DNA from: Gammaproteobacteria bacterium
GTDB taxonomy: Bacteria > Pseudomonadota > Gammaproteobacteria > GCA-001735895
NCBI GenBank assembly: GCA_030066085.1
Contig: JASJCI010000023.1
Span: 35,658 to 99,657, forward strand
Direction of reading: 5' to 3'
DNA: 64,000 nt
The position numbers and the translations under genes are program-made. The notes under the pieces are model-generated. The model was not told the DNA's origin. It made no database searches and saw only the letters and a program-made list of their open reading frames with translations. Below are positions 40,522 through 49,223 of this stretch, piece by piece (positions within the stretch are counted from its first letter, which is position 1; each line of letters starts with the position of its first letter).

Positions 40522-40550
40522 AATATACACCACTGGTATCGGCTGGGCAA
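40522..40550 (-). promoter_or_regulatory. Promoter of tRNA-Leu
   Basis: On the minus strand TTGCCC (40550-40545), 17-base spacer, TATATT (40527-40522), just before the tRNA. A TATACT box on the plus strand at 40560-40565 may be the -10 of rnr, making the gap divergent. Confidence 0.75.
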
Positions 40551-40587
40551 ATGTTTCTATATACTCGCGGCTTTCGCCGGATTCCCC

Positions 40588-42888
40588 ATGCCGAAAAAAC
40601 CCCGGGGTCGCACTACCGACCCCTTCCACGCGCGCGAAAGCGAGCGCTACGAGCGACCGATTGCCAGCCGCGAGCACCTGCTGGAACTGTTCCGCGATCA
40701 ACGCGTGCCGCTGCCGCCGGAGCATGTCGCCGACGCGCTCGGCTACACCGACGAGGCATCGCTCGAGGCACTTCGCCGCCGCCTGCAGGCGATGGTGCGC
40801 GACGGGCAGCTGTTCCGCAATCGGCGCGGCGGTTACCTCGGTTTCGATCACATGGACCTCGTGCGCGGCACCGTCAGCACCCACCCCGACGGTTACGGTT
40901 TTGTCACGCCGGAAACGGGCGCACGTGATGTATTCCTGCCGGCGCGGGAAATGCGCAGCCTGATGCACGGGGACCGCGTCGCGATCAAGATAACCGGCAC
41001 CGATCACAGGCGTGAACGCAGCGAGGCGGCGGTGGTGGCGGTGCTGAATCGCGCCCACGAAACGCTGGTCGGCCGCTATTACCGCGAAAGCGGTATCGAG
41101 TTCGTGGTGCCCGACGACAAGCGCCTGACCCAGGACGTGCTGCTGTCGCGCGACTACGGGCACGCGGCCCAGCCCGGTGATATCGTCGTCGTGCGCATCA
41201 GGGAATACCCGTCACACCACAGCCAGGCGATCGGGCTGATCGAGCGGGTGCTGGGGCAGGAAAACGCACCGGGTATGGAAGTCACGATTGCGCTCAACAC
41301 GCATCACCTGCCGCATCACTGGGACGAGGCGGTGCTCGCGCAGGTAGACCGGATCGACGACGAGGTAACCGAGGCCGACAAGCAGGGCAGGGTGGACCTG
41401 CGTGACCGGCCTTTCGTTACCATCGATGGCGCCGACGCGCGTGATTTCGACGATGCGGTCTACTGCGAAACGCTCGAGCACGGTTTCCGGCTGTACGTCG
41501 CGATCGCGGACGTTGCCCATTACGTGACGCGCGACAGCGCGCTCGACCGGGCGGCGGAGGAACGCGGAACCTCGGTATATTTCCCGGGCGAAGTGATACC
41601 GATGTTGCCGGAAAAACTCTCCAACGGCCTGTGTTCGCTGAACCCGGCGGTCGACCGCCTGTGTCTCGTATGCGCGATGGACATCAATCCCCAGGGCACC
41701 ATCAAGCGCTTCGAGTTTTTCGAGGCGGTGATTCACTCGGCGGCGCGTTTGATCTACGAAGACGTCGCGGCGGTATTGTTCGACGGTGTGAAAGCAAAGG
41801 GTCAACTGGCGCAGCGCGTCGATGACCTGCGGCGCCTGCAGCAGGTTTACCGCGCGCTGGCGAAGGCCCGGCGGCGCCGACACGCGATCGAGTTCGAGAC
41901 ACGCGAAGTCGTGTTTCGCTACAACCGCGAACGCAAGATCGAGGCGATCCTGCCCTACACGCGTAACCAGGCGCACCTGCTGATCGAGGAGTGCATGATC
42001 GCGGCCAACATCTCGGCTGCGCGCCTGCTGAAGAAGCAGAAGTTGCCGGCCCTGTATCGCATTCACGAAGGCGCCAACCCGGACAAGATTCCAAATCTGC
42101 AGGAGTTTCTGCTTGGTTTCGGCATTATGCTCGGCAGCGATAATCCGACCCCGTTGGAGTACGCCAGGGTCGTGGAGCAGGCGCGCCGGTTGCCGGAGTC
42201 GGACATGATCCAGACCGTCGTGCTGCGCTCCCTGCTGCAGGCGAGTTACAGCCCCAATACGAAAATGGGTCACTTCGGCCTGGCGCTGAAGGACTATGCC
42301 CATTTCACGTCGCCGATAAGGCGCTACCCCGACCTGCTCGTGCACCGCGCGATCAAACACTGGCTGCGGCAGGGCAGTGCCGAGGGTTATGCCTACGATA
42401 ACGAGCGCATGACGCAGCTCGGCGAATCCTGCTCGCGCTACGAGCGGCGTGCCGAAGACGCCACCCGTGACGCGGCCGACTGGCTCAAGTGTGAATACCT
42501 GCAAAAACATATCGGCGATCGTTTCACCGGTCTAGTAACGGCGGTGACCGGCTTCGGCCTGTTCGTGCAGCTCGACGACCTGCTGATCGACGGCCTGGTG
42601 CACGTGACCGCGCTGCCGCGCGATTATTATCAGTTCGATGCCGCGCAGCACTGCCTGCTGGGCGAGGAAAGCGGGCGCCTGTTCCGGCTCGGTGACCGGG
42701 TCGAGGTCGAGGTCGCGCGGGTCGACCTCGAGGATCGAAAAATCGATTTTGACCTGGTGCGCCAGTTCGGCGAACAGGTCGACCGTGCGCGGCGCTTTCG
42801 CAAGGCCAAAAAAGACCGCCCGCGGGATCGCAAGGCGAAAAAGACGGGCAACAAGGGCAAGCGCGGCCGTGGCGGTAAACAGCGTTGA
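40588..42888 (+). CDS. rnr: Ribonuclease R
   Basis: Processive 3'-5' exoribonuclease that degrades structured RNA. The 766-residue protein has an N-terminal winged-helix region, cold-shock domains, an RNB catalytic domain with DGADARDFDDAVYC near residue 277, a C-terminal S1 domain and a Lys/Arg-rich tail. No good ribosome site is seen at ATG 40588. It overlaps rlmB by 4 bases (TTGA). Confidence 0.97.
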   Translation: MPKKPRGRTTDPFHARESERYERPIASREHLLELFRDQRVPLPPEHVADALGYTDEASLEALRRRLQAMVRDGQLFRNRRGGYLGFDHMDLVRGTVSTHPDGYGFVTPETGARDVFLPAREMRSLMHGDRVAIKITGTDHRRERSEAAVVAVLNRAHETLVGRYYRESGIEFVVPDDKRLTQDVLLSRDYGHAAQPGDIVVVRIREYPSHHSQAIGLIERVLGQENAPGMEVTIALNTHHLPHHWDEAVLAQVDRIDDEVTEADKQGRVDLRDRPFVTIDGADARDFDDAVYCETLEHGFRLYVAIADVAHYVTRDSALDRAAEERGTSVYFPGEVIPMLPEKLSNGLCSLNPAVDRLCLVCAMDINPQGTIKRFEFFEAVIHSAARLIYEDVAAVLFDGVKAKGQLAQRVDDLRRLQQVYRALAKARRRRHAIEFETREVVFRYNRERKIEAILPYTRNQAHLLIEECMIAANISAARLLKKQKLPALYRIHEGANPDKIPNLQEFLLGFGIMLGSDNPTPLEYARVVEQARRLPESDMIQTVVLRSLLQASYSPNTKMGHFGLALKDYAHFTSPIRRYPDLLVHRAIKHWLRQGSAEGYAYDNERMTQLGESCSRYERRAEDATRDAADWLKCEYLQKHIGDRFTGLVTAVTGFGLFVQLDDLLIDGLVHVTALPRDYYQFDAAQHCLLGEESGRLFRLGDRVEVEVARVDLEDRKIDFDLVRQFGEQVDRARRFRKAKKDRPRDRKAKKTGNKGKRGRGGKQR

Positions 42889-43625
42889 GCGAAGGCTGGG
42901 TATACGGTGTTCACGCGGTAGCCCGGCGCCTGGCGAGCGCTCCCGCCGATTGCATCGAGTTTTACTGTCTCGAATCACCGAACCGCAGGCTTGCCGAGCT
43001 GCAGGCAAAGGCGCGGTCGGCGGGTTTACGCCTGCAAACGCTGAGCCGTGACGAATTGACGCGGCTGGTTGGCAGCGACCGGCACCAGGGCTGCGCGCTG
43101 TTGACTCGCGAGCCCGATGCGCCGGCGATGGATCTCGATGCCTGCATCGCTAAAATCCAGCCGGACAGCCTGCTACTCGTGCTCGACGGAGTCCAGGATC
43201 CGCACAATCTCGGCGCCTGCCTGCGCAGCGCGGACGCCTGCGGCGTGGACGCGGTAATCATTCCGCGCGATCGCGCGGTCGGTGTCAACGCCACGGTGCG
43301 CAAGGTGGCCGCGGGCGCGGCCGACTCGGTCGCGGTGATCGAGGTCACCAACCTGGCACGCAGCCTGGCGCAGCTGCAACGGGCCGGGGTGTGGCTGTAC
43401 GGCGCCGCCGGCGAGGCCGATCGCAGTATCTACGAATGCGACTTCAGCGGCCCGGTGGCGCTGGTCATGGGCGCGGAGGCTGGGGGGCTGCGCCGCCTGA
43501 CCCGGGACGCCTGCGATGTCCTGTTTCACCTGCCGATGCGGGGACGTGTCGAAAGCCTCAACGTATCGGTCGCCACCGGCATCTGCCTCTACGAAATCCG
43601 CCGCGCCCGCGCGTCGCGACAGTAA
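42885..43625 (+). CDS. rlmB: 23S rRNA (guanosine-2251-2'-O)-methyltransferase
   Basis: SpoU-family knotted methyltransferase acting on G2251 of 23S rRNA. The 246-residue protein has the RNA-binding N-terminal domain (residues 1-75) and motifs VLDGVQDPHNLGACLRSA, MGAEAGGLRRL and LNVSVATGICLYE. TTG 42885 overlaps the rnr stop. A promoter for the ribosomal operon follows. Confidence 0.97.
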   Translation: MSEGWVYGVHAVARRLASAPADCIEFYCLESPNRRLAELQAKARSAGLRLQTLSRDELTRLVGSDRHQGCALLTREPDAPAMDLDACIAKIQPDSLLLVLDGVQDPHNLGACLRSADACGVDAVIIPRDRAVGVNATVRKVAAGAADSVAVIEVTNLARSLAQLQRAGVWLYGAAGEADRSIYECDFSGPVALVMGAEAGGLRRLTRDACDVLFHLPMRGRVESLNVSVATGICLYEIRRARASRQ

Positions 43626-43773
43626 CCCCGTATTGCTCCTGCCCCGGTCTGATCGCGCTGGAGACCGAGGTCCTCGGCCGGATCCTGTCCGCGCTCGCTG
43701 TGCCTGTAGCGGGTAAACCGACCAACCCCGCCACGGCGCCGGTTTTACGCGTAGCGAAGGCGGCACCGGGGTA

Positions 43774-43802
43774 TTGCGGGGCGCGGAGGGCTCGGGTACA
43801 AT
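43774..43802 (+). promoter_or_regulatory. Sigma-70 promoter for rpsF operon
   Basis: TTGCGG (43774-43779), 17-base spacer, TACAAT (43797-43802). Transcription from about 43809 leaves a leader of some 84 bases before rpsF, long enough for an autoregulatory structure. Confidence 0.72.
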
Positions 43803-43892
43803 CCGCGCTCCCCGATCGGGTGGCGCCACCACCTCGATCGCTCCTTGCTCCACGGGCCGTGAGTCCGGGGGCTTTTATCCACGAGGAGAACA

Positions 43893-44348
43893 ATGCGACA
43901 TTACGAAATCGTGTTTCTGGTCCACCCTGACCAGAGCGAGCAGGTGCCCGCGATGGTGGAACGCTATCGCAACCTGATTACCGGTTCCGGCGGTGCGGTG
44001 CATCGCGAAGAAGACTGGGGCCGACGCCAGCTCGAATTCCCGATCAAGAAGATTCACAAGGCACATTACGTGCTGATGAACATCGAGTGCAGCAAGGAAA
44101 CCCTGGACGAGATCGAGTCCGCGTTTCGTTTCAACGACGCCGTGCTGCGCCACCTGACGCTGAGCTGCAAGGCTGCCGTAACCGAGAAGTCGGCGATGAT
44201 GAAGGAAGTCGAGCGCGAAGAGTCCGCCAAGTCAGGCGACCGCAAGGCGCCGGCCGCGTCCGACAAGGCCGAGGAGCCGGCTGCGGCCGCGCCTGCTGCC
44301 GACGCCGAGAAACCCGCCGCAGCGGCGGCCACGGAAGGAGCAGAGTAA
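43893..44348 (+). CDS. rpsF: 30S ribosomal protein S6
   Basis: Small-subunit protein that binds S18 on the platform. The 151-residue protein has the S6 core ([39 protein letters not shown]) to residue about 100 and a 45-residue Ala/Glu/Lys tail. GAGGAG lies before ATG 43893. First gene of rpsF-rpsR-membrane protein-rplI. Confidence 0.98.
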   Translation: MRHYEIVFLVHPDQSEQVPAMVERYRNLITGSGGAVHREEDWGRRQLEFPIKKIHKAHYVLMNIECSKETLDEIESAFRFNDAVLRHLTLSCKAAVTEKSAMMKEVEREESAKSGDRKAPAASDKAEEPAAAAPAADAEKPAAAAATEGAE

Positions 44349-44349
44349 G

Positions 44350-44583
44350 ATGTCACGTTATTTTCGCCGCAAGCGCTACTGCAAGTTCACCGCCGAGGGA
44401 GTCGACCAGATCGACTACAAGGACCTGGAAACGCTCAAGGAATACATTACCGAGACGGGTAAAATCGTACCTAGTCGCGTTACCGGAACCAAGGCCAGGT
44501 ACCAGCGTCAGCTGGCGACCGCGATCAAGCGGGCACGCTATCTCTCGCTGCTGCCGTACACCGATCAGCACAAGCTGAAGTAG
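44350..44583 (+). CDS. rpsR: 30S ribosomal protein S18
   Basis: A 77-residue S18 with [10 protein letters not shown] at the N-terminus, [23 protein letters not shown] and the C-terminal [19 protein letters not shown]. It begins 2 bases after rpsF. Confidence 0.98.
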   Translation: MSRYFRRKRYCKFTAEGVDQIDYKDLETLKEYITETGKIVPSRVTGTKARYQRQLATAIKRARYLSLLPYTDQHKLK

Positions 44584-44603
44584 ATCCCGGGGCAGGTGTC
44601 ACG

Positions 44604-45539
44604 ATGCTGGCACTGGCGAATTTCACCCTCAGGGGACCTTACCAGGCCGCGGCGGTAGTCGGTTCGGTCGGCGTGCTCGCGCTGCTGATGGACCTGATGG
44701 CCGGCGCGACGCTGTGGAGCGGGGCCCTGGCCCTGATGCTGAACCTGATCAGCGTGGTGCTGGTGGCCCTGATCGTACTGACCCAGGGCGTGTCATCGGC
44801 GCTGAAACCCGTACTGGCGGCGGTGGCGGCGGTGGTCGCGGTTGGCCTGCTGGTGGCGGGCACGCCAAACCAGGCGGTTTCGCTGGTCGGCCTGCAGTGG
44901 TTGCCGGTGGCGGCGATGGCGCAGGGCCTGCGCAGCAGCGGATCGCTGGGACTGGCCTTGATCGTGGGTGCGGTGCTCGGCATGCTCGGGGTCGGACTGG
45001 AGCAGGTCTGGTGGGCCGAACTCGAAGCCGGCTGGCTGACGCAGTTCGTGCAGGCCTCGGCCGCCGGCACCGAGGCGAACGAAGAGCAGGTGGAACAGCT
45101 GCGGCTGGTCGTGCGTTTGATGATGGTCGTGGTCGTGCCGAGCCTGTTCCTGACCTGGGCGCTGGTGCTGCTGGTCGCCCGCCATCTGCAGGCGAAAGTT
45201 GCGCAGTCCGGCGGCTTCGGCGCCGAGTTTCGCGGGCTTGCGCTGGGCAAGCCGGCGGCGGCGGCGGGCTTCGTGATCGTCGGCGCGGCGCTGATGCTGC
45301 AGCAGCCCTGGGGCATGAGCCTGGCGCTGCTGGTGGTCATCGCGTTCATGTTCCAGGGAATCGCGATCGTGCACAGTCGGCTGCAGTCGAAGCAACAGGC
45401 GATACCGCTGCTCGTGCTGTTTTACGTACTGCTGCTGTTCATGTGGCAGATAGCGGGCGTATTAACGGCGATCACGGGGATGATCGATAACTGGCTGGCG
45501 TTTCGCAAGAAATCCGAAACGCCGGACGATTTGAATTGA
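44604..45539 (+). CDS. DUF2232-like membrane protein
   Basis: A 311-residue protein with about eight membrane segments, rich in Ala, Val and Leu. It matches the position and pattern of the predicted membrane protein usually found between rpsR and rplI in pseudomonads and relatives. The function is unknown. ATG 44604 is preceded by GGGGCAGG. Confidence 0.8.
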   Translation: MLALANFTLRGPYQAAAVVGSVGVLALLMDLMAGATLWSGALALMLNLISVVLVALIVLTQGVSSALKPVLAAVAAVVAVGLLVAGTPNQAVSLVGLQWLPVAAMAQGLRSSGSLGLALIVGAVLGMLGVGLEQVWWAELEAGWLTQFVQASAAGTEANEEQVEQLRLVVRLMMVVVVPSLFLTWALVLLVARHLQAKVAQSGGFGAEFRGLALGKPAAAAGFVIVGAALMLQQPWGMSLALLVVIAFMFQGIAIVHSRLQSKQQAIPLLVLFYVLLLFMWQIAGVLTAITGMIDNWLAFRKKSETPDDLN

Positions 45540-45556
45540 AAAAGTGAGGTGACAGG

Positions 45557-46009
45557 ATGGACGTAATCCTGATGGAGAATATTGAAAACCTCGGTTCGGT
45601 CGGCGACAAGGTCACCGTCAAGGCCGGTTTCGCGCGTAACTACCTGGTACCCCAGGGCAAGGCCAAGATGGCCACCGCGGAGAACCTGGCTGAATTCGAG
45701 GCCCGCCGTGCAGAGCTCGAAAAGGCCGCGGCCGAGGCGCTTGCCGAAGCGCAGGCGCGCAAGGTTGCAATCGAGGCGCTCGACGTCATCGAAATCACCG
45801 CCCGCGTCGGTTCCGAAGGCAAGCTGTTCGGCTCGATCGGTGTCGCGGATATCAGCGATGCGATCGGCGCGCTGGGTGAAACGGTCGAAAAAAGCGAAAT
45901 CCGCATGCCCGAGGGCCCGATTCGCGAAACCGGCGAACAGGTCGTCGACATTCACCTCTACACCGATGTCGACACCCAGGTGACGGTAAACGTCGTCGGC
46001 GAAGAGTGA
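45557..46009 (+). CDS. rplI: 50S ribosomal protein L9
   Basis: A 150-residue L9 with the N-terminal globular domain MDVILMENIENLGSVGDKV and VKAGFARNYLVPQGKA, a long connecting helix rich in Ala/Glu, and a C-terminal domain. GAGGTG lies before ATG 45557. A terminator follows. Confidence 0.98.
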   Translation: MDVILMENIENLGSVGDKVTVKAGFARNYLVPQGKAKMATAENLAEFEARRAELEKAAAEALAEAQARKVAIEALDVIEITARVGSEGKLFGSIGVADISDAIGALGETVEKSEIRMPEGPIRETGEQVVDIHLYTDVDTQVTVNVVGEE

Positions 46010-46017
46010 TGCCGGCG

Positions 46018-46051
46018 GGAAGCGGGCGCCGGTCGTCGTCCGCTTCCTTTT
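46018..46051 (+). terminator. Rho-independent terminator after rplI
   Basis: GGAAGCGG (46018-46025) pairs with CCGCTTCC (46040-46047) around a 14-base loop that is itself GC-rich, followed by TTTT. Confidence 0.75.
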
Positions 46052-46053
46052 CG

Positions 46054-46082
46054 TTTCGATACGCGCTAAAACGGGTTATCAT
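46054..46082 (+). promoter_or_regulatory. Probable promoter for dnaB
   Basis: TTTCGA (46054-46059), 17-base spacer, TATCAT (46077-46082), directly after the rplI terminator and 36 bases before dnaB. Confidence 0.5.
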
Positions 46083-46117
46083 TACCCGCCCATGAGCCGC
46101 ACGACCGCCACCTGATC

Positions 46118-47515
46118 ATGTCCGAAATCATCTCCCGCGTGGCGGAGCTCGGCCAGCGTGTCGACGATCTCAAGGTTCCGCCACACTCGCTGGAGGCCGA
46201 ACAGTCGGTGATCGGCGGACTGATGCTCGACAACAGCGCGTGGGATAATATCGCGGACGTCGTCAACGAGCAGGATTTTTACCGCCACGACCACAACCTG
46301 ATCTTTCGCGCCATCGGCGCCCTGGCCGAGGATGACAAGCCCTACGACGTGGTCACCGTGTCGGAATGGCTCGGTTCGCGCGGCGAACTGGATAATATCG
46401 GCGGGCTCGCCTACCTCAGTATTCTCGCCAACGACACGCCGACCGCGGTCAACGTCAAGGCATATGCCGGAATCGTGCGCGAGTACTCGGTCCTGCGCCG
46501 ACTGATCCAGATCGGTAACGAGATTTCCGCCAGCGCCTACAACGCCGACGGACGGCCCAGCAAGGAACTGCTCGACGAGGCCGAACGCAAGGTTTTCGCC
46601 ATTGCCGAGCAAAGTGCCGGCAACCGCGAAGGCTTCGAAGCGATCAACGATCTGCTGGGGCGTGCGGTCAAGCGTGTCGAGGAGATGTATCGCAACAAGG
46701 AAGCGATTACCGGTATCGCGACCGGTTTCAACGAGTTCGACGACAAGACCTCGGGCCTGCAGCGTTCCGACCTGATTATCGTTGCCGGCCGTCCGTCCAT
46801 GGGCAAAACCAGCTTCGCCATGAACATTGCCGAAAACGCCGCCCTGCATGGCGAGCGCGCGGTTGCCGTGTTCAGCATGGAAATGCCCGGCGAACAGCTT
46901 GCCCTGCGCATGATGTCCTCGCTCGGACGCATCGATTCGCACAACCTGCGCACCGGCAAGCTCGACGATCATGACTGGCCGCGGCTGATTTCCTCGGTCA
47001 ACATGCTGTCCAAGGCAAAACTTTTCATCGACGATACCCCGGCGCTGACACCGACCGAACTGCGAGCGCGCACGCGGCGGCTCAAGCGTGAACACGGGCT
47101 CGACCTGGTGGTTGTCGACTACCTGCAGCTGATGCAGGTCGCCGGCTCGGCCGAGAACCGGGCAACCGAGATATCCGAGATTTCGCGCTCGCTCAAGGCG
47201 CTGGCCAAGGAACTCAACGTACCGGTGGTCGCCCTGTCGCAGCTCAATCGCAGCGTCGAGCAGCGGCCCGACAAGCGCCCGGTAATGTCGGACCTGCGTG
47301 AATCCGGCAGTATCGAGCAGGACGCCGACGTCATCCTGTTCATCTACCGCGACGAAGTCTACAACCAGGACAGCCCCGACAAGGGTGTTGCCGAACTGCT
47401 GATTCGCAAGCAGCGCAACGGCCCGGTCGGCATGGTCAGGCTCGCGTTCCTCGGCCAGTACACCCGCTTCGAAAATCTCGCGTTCGACGACTACGGCGGG
47501 GGCGAATTTGAATAG
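46118..47515 (+). CDS. dnaB: Replicative DNA helicase DnaB
   Basis: Hexameric 5'-3' helicase at the replication fork. The 465-residue protein has the N-terminal domain (PHSLEAEQSVIGGLMLD), a linker, and the RecA-like domain with Walker A GRPSMGKTS and LVVVDYLQLM. No intein is present. It is preceded by its own promoter and overlaps alr by 8 bases. Confidence 0.97.
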   Translation: MSEIISRVAELGQRVDDLKVPPHSLEAEQSVIGGLMLDNSAWDNIADVVNEQDFYRHDHNLIFRAIGALAEDDKPYDVVTVSEWLGSRGELDNIGGLAYLSILANDTPTAVNVKAYAGIVREYSVLRRLIQIGNEISASAYNADGRPSKELLDEAERKVFAIAEQSAGNREGFEAINDLLGRAVKRVEEMYRNKEAITGIATGFNEFDDKTSGLQRSDLIIVAGRPSMGKTSFAMNIAENAALHGERAVAVFSMEMPGEQLALRMMSSLGRIDSHNLRTGKLDDHDWPRLISSVNMLSKAKLFIDDTPALTPTELRARTRRLKREHGLDLVVVDYLQLMQVAGSAENRATEISEISRSLKALAKELNVPVVALSQLNRSVEQRPDKRPVMSDLRESGSIEQDADVILFIYRDEVYNQDSPDKGVAELLIRKQRNGPVGMVRLAFLGQYTRFENLAFDDYGGGEFE

Positions 47516-48608
47516 GTATGGCGCCAACCGTCACCCGCGCGCCATCATCGATCTCGAAGCCATCCGCCATAACTACCGCTACCTGAAAAACGCGGCGGGA
47601 GGTAATCGCCTGATCGCGGTGGTCAAGGCCGACGCCTACGGTCACGGTGCCGGCGAGGTGGCGCAGGCACTGGCGGAAGCCGACGCGTTTGCGGTCGCCG
47701 CGGTTGGCGAGGCGCTCGACCTTCGCCGACTCGGTATCGGGCAAAAGATTCTCGTCATGGGCGGCTTTACCTCGGCCGCCGAACTCGACGCCTGCATCGC
47801 AGCGGGTATCGATCCGGTCGTGCATCACCGCTTCCATCTGGACTGCCTCGAGGCCTCGGGCGACCTGCGCAACATGGATTGCTGGGTAAAATTCGATACG
47901 GGTATGGGGCGTCTCGGCTTCGCGCTCGACGAGGCGACGGCGGTACTCGAGCGCCTGCAGTCTATGCCGGGGCTCGGTGAAATTCGACTGATGACCCACC
48001 TGGCCAGTGCCGATATGCTCGACAGCGACTTCACGCGCCGGCAGATCGAACGTATCCGGTCGCTCGCACTGGACTCTTACGAATGGGGCATCGCGAACTC
48101 GGCCGGTATTCTCGGCTGGCCGGGAGCGCGCCGGCAATGGGCGCGTACCGGCATAGCGCTTTACGGCGCCGATCCCCTGTCCGATCGCGAGAGCGCAAAG
48201 CGGCAGCTGTTGCCGGCGATGACGATGAAATCGCTACTGCTGGCGGTCAATGTCCATCGTTCAGGCGACGTCATAGGTTATGCCAACACCTACACCTGCC
48301 CGCGAGACATGAAAATTGGCATCGTCGCAACCGGTTATGCCGACGGCTATCCGCGACACAAGATCGATACCGCGCGTGTCGGTATTCGCGATCGCCTGTG
48401 CGACGTGGTTGGCCGGGTATCGATGGACATGCTGACCGTCGACGTGAGCGCGTTCGACGATCTCGACGTAGGCGAGGAGGTAATCCTGTTCGGTGTCTCG
48501 CCCCATGTCAGCGATCTGGCGGACTGCTCCGAGACGATTGCCTACGAAATCCTGTGCAACGTCGGCGCGCACGTGCGCCGCGAATACGTCGGCGGATCAT
48601 CGAGTTGA
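47508..48608 (+). CDS. alr: Alanine racemase
   Basis: PLP enzyme that supplies D-alanine for peptidoglycan. The 366-residue protein has the PLP-binding Lys40 in VVKADAYGHG and the catalytic Tyr258 in GYANTYTC, and SMDMLTVDV near the end. TTG 47508 overlaps the end of dnaB, the standard order in gammaproteobacteria. Confidence 0.95.
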   Translation: MNRYGANRHPRAIIDLEAIRHNYRYLKNAAGGNRLIAVVKADAYGHGAGEVAQALAEADAFAVAAVGEALDLRRLGIGQKILVMGGFTSAAELDACIAAGIDPVVHHRFHLDCLEASGDLRNMDCWVKFDTGMGRLGFALDEATAVLERLQSMPGLGEIRLMTHLASADMLDSDFTRRQIERIRSLALDSYEWGIANSAGILGWPGARRQWARTGIALYGADPLSDRESAKRQLLPAMTMKSLLLAVNVHRSGDVIGYANTYTCPRDMKIGIVATGYADGYPRHKIDTARVGIRDRLCDVVGRVSMDMLTVDVSAFDDLDVGEEVILFGVSPHVSDLADCSETIAYEILCNVGAHVRREYVGGSSS

Positions 48609-48700
48609 CCGACAACGCGGAGCGGCTCGAGGCCCGGCTGGCAATGGGCTTTTAATGCCGGGATACTTTTCCCCGTACATCCCGAATCCACTGAAAAATC

Positions 48701-48729
48701 TGGCAAATCTGCGCAAATATCCGTAGAAT
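48701..48729 (+). promoter_or_regulatory. Promoter of tRNA-Arg
   Basis: TGGCAA (48701-48706), 17-base spacer, TAGAAT (48724-48729), with GC-rich DNA between -10 and the tRNA as expected for a stable-RNA gene. Confidence 0.6.
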
Positions 48730-48747
48730 CGCGCCTCTGCGAACAAA

Positions 48748-48824
48748 GCGCCTGTAGCTCAGTTGGATAGAGTACCTGGCTACGAACCAGGCGGTCGGGA
48801 GTTCGAATCTCTCCAGGCGCGCCA
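48748..48824 (+). tRNA. tRNA-Arg (ACG)
   Basis: Acceptor GCGCCTG pairs with CAGGCGC, discriminator G, CCA encoded at 48822-48824. The anticodon stem-loop CCTGGCTACGAACCAGG gives anticodon ACG, normally edited to ICG, reading CGU/CGC/CGA. D-arm AGCTCAGTTGGATAGAGT and T-arm GTTCGAATC are normal. Confidence 0.97.
48806..48822 (+). repeat. 17-bp direct repeat, copy 1 (3' end of tRNA-Arg)
   Basis: AATCTCTCCAGGCGCGC, covering part of the T-arm and the 3' acceptor strand of the tRNA. An identical copy lies at 49062-49078. tRNA 3' ends are common integrase attachment sites. Confidence 0.85.
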
Positions 48825-48830
48825 TCCATA

Positions 48831-48858
48831 AAAAAGCCCCGCTCTGCGGGGTTTTTTT
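48831..48858 (+). terminator. Rho-independent terminator of tRNA-Arg
   Basis: AAAAAGCCCCGC / GCGGGGTTTTTTT stem with a short TCT loop and T-run, seven bases after the tRNA. Confidence 0.88.
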
Positions 48859-48894
48859 ATGGATGGAGAGTTTGCGGGATCAGATGCAGAACTC

Positions 48895-49007
48895 GCAGGC
48901 GAAGCCTGCAGTTCGACCGATTCGCCGGGAGCGAATCGGGACGCCCGAAGGGCGGCCCCGAAGGACGGCGAAGCCGTCCGCAGGGCCGCTCTCGCACATC
49001 CCTGTGC
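48895..49007. repeat. Cluster of five short perfect palindromes
   Basis: Within about 113 bases: GCAGGC-GAA-GCCTGC (48895-48909), CCGATTCGC-CGGGA-GCGAATCGG (48917-48939), CGCCC-GAA-GGGCG (48942-48954), GGACGGC-GAA-GCCGTCC (48963-48979), GCACA-TCCC-TGTGC (48994-49007). Three share a GAA loop. No protein is encoded. The stretch lies between the two copies of the tRNA 3' end. Confidence 0.8.
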
Positions 49008-49061
49008 TTCGCGGCACCTGGGCATCCGGCCCAATGGGTGGGGCGCAGGGCCGCGCCGCAC

Positions 49062-49078
49062 AATCTCTCCAGGCGCGC
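49062..49078 (+). repeat. 17-bp direct repeat, copy 2 (isolated tRNA-Arg 3' end)
   Basis: Identical to 48806-48822 but without the rest of a tRNA. Consistent with an att-like duplication left by site-specific integration, or a repeated element that carries the tRNA end. Confidence 0.8.
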
Positions 49079-49223
49079 TTGCGAAAAATACGATACAAGG
49101 CACATCCCGATTCAATGCAGGCTGCGCGATGTCGAGGTGGCCTGCGGCTGCGCTTGCAGGAATGCTTGTCGGCTTAAAGGTATTGAACTGAAAGTTCGGT
49201 GCTGGTGAGCCCGCAGCAATGTC

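Noticed and set aside
48895..49007. CRISPR array
   Set aside because: The palindromes differ in sequence and length and are not regularly spaced; there are no identical repeats with spacers and no cas genes.
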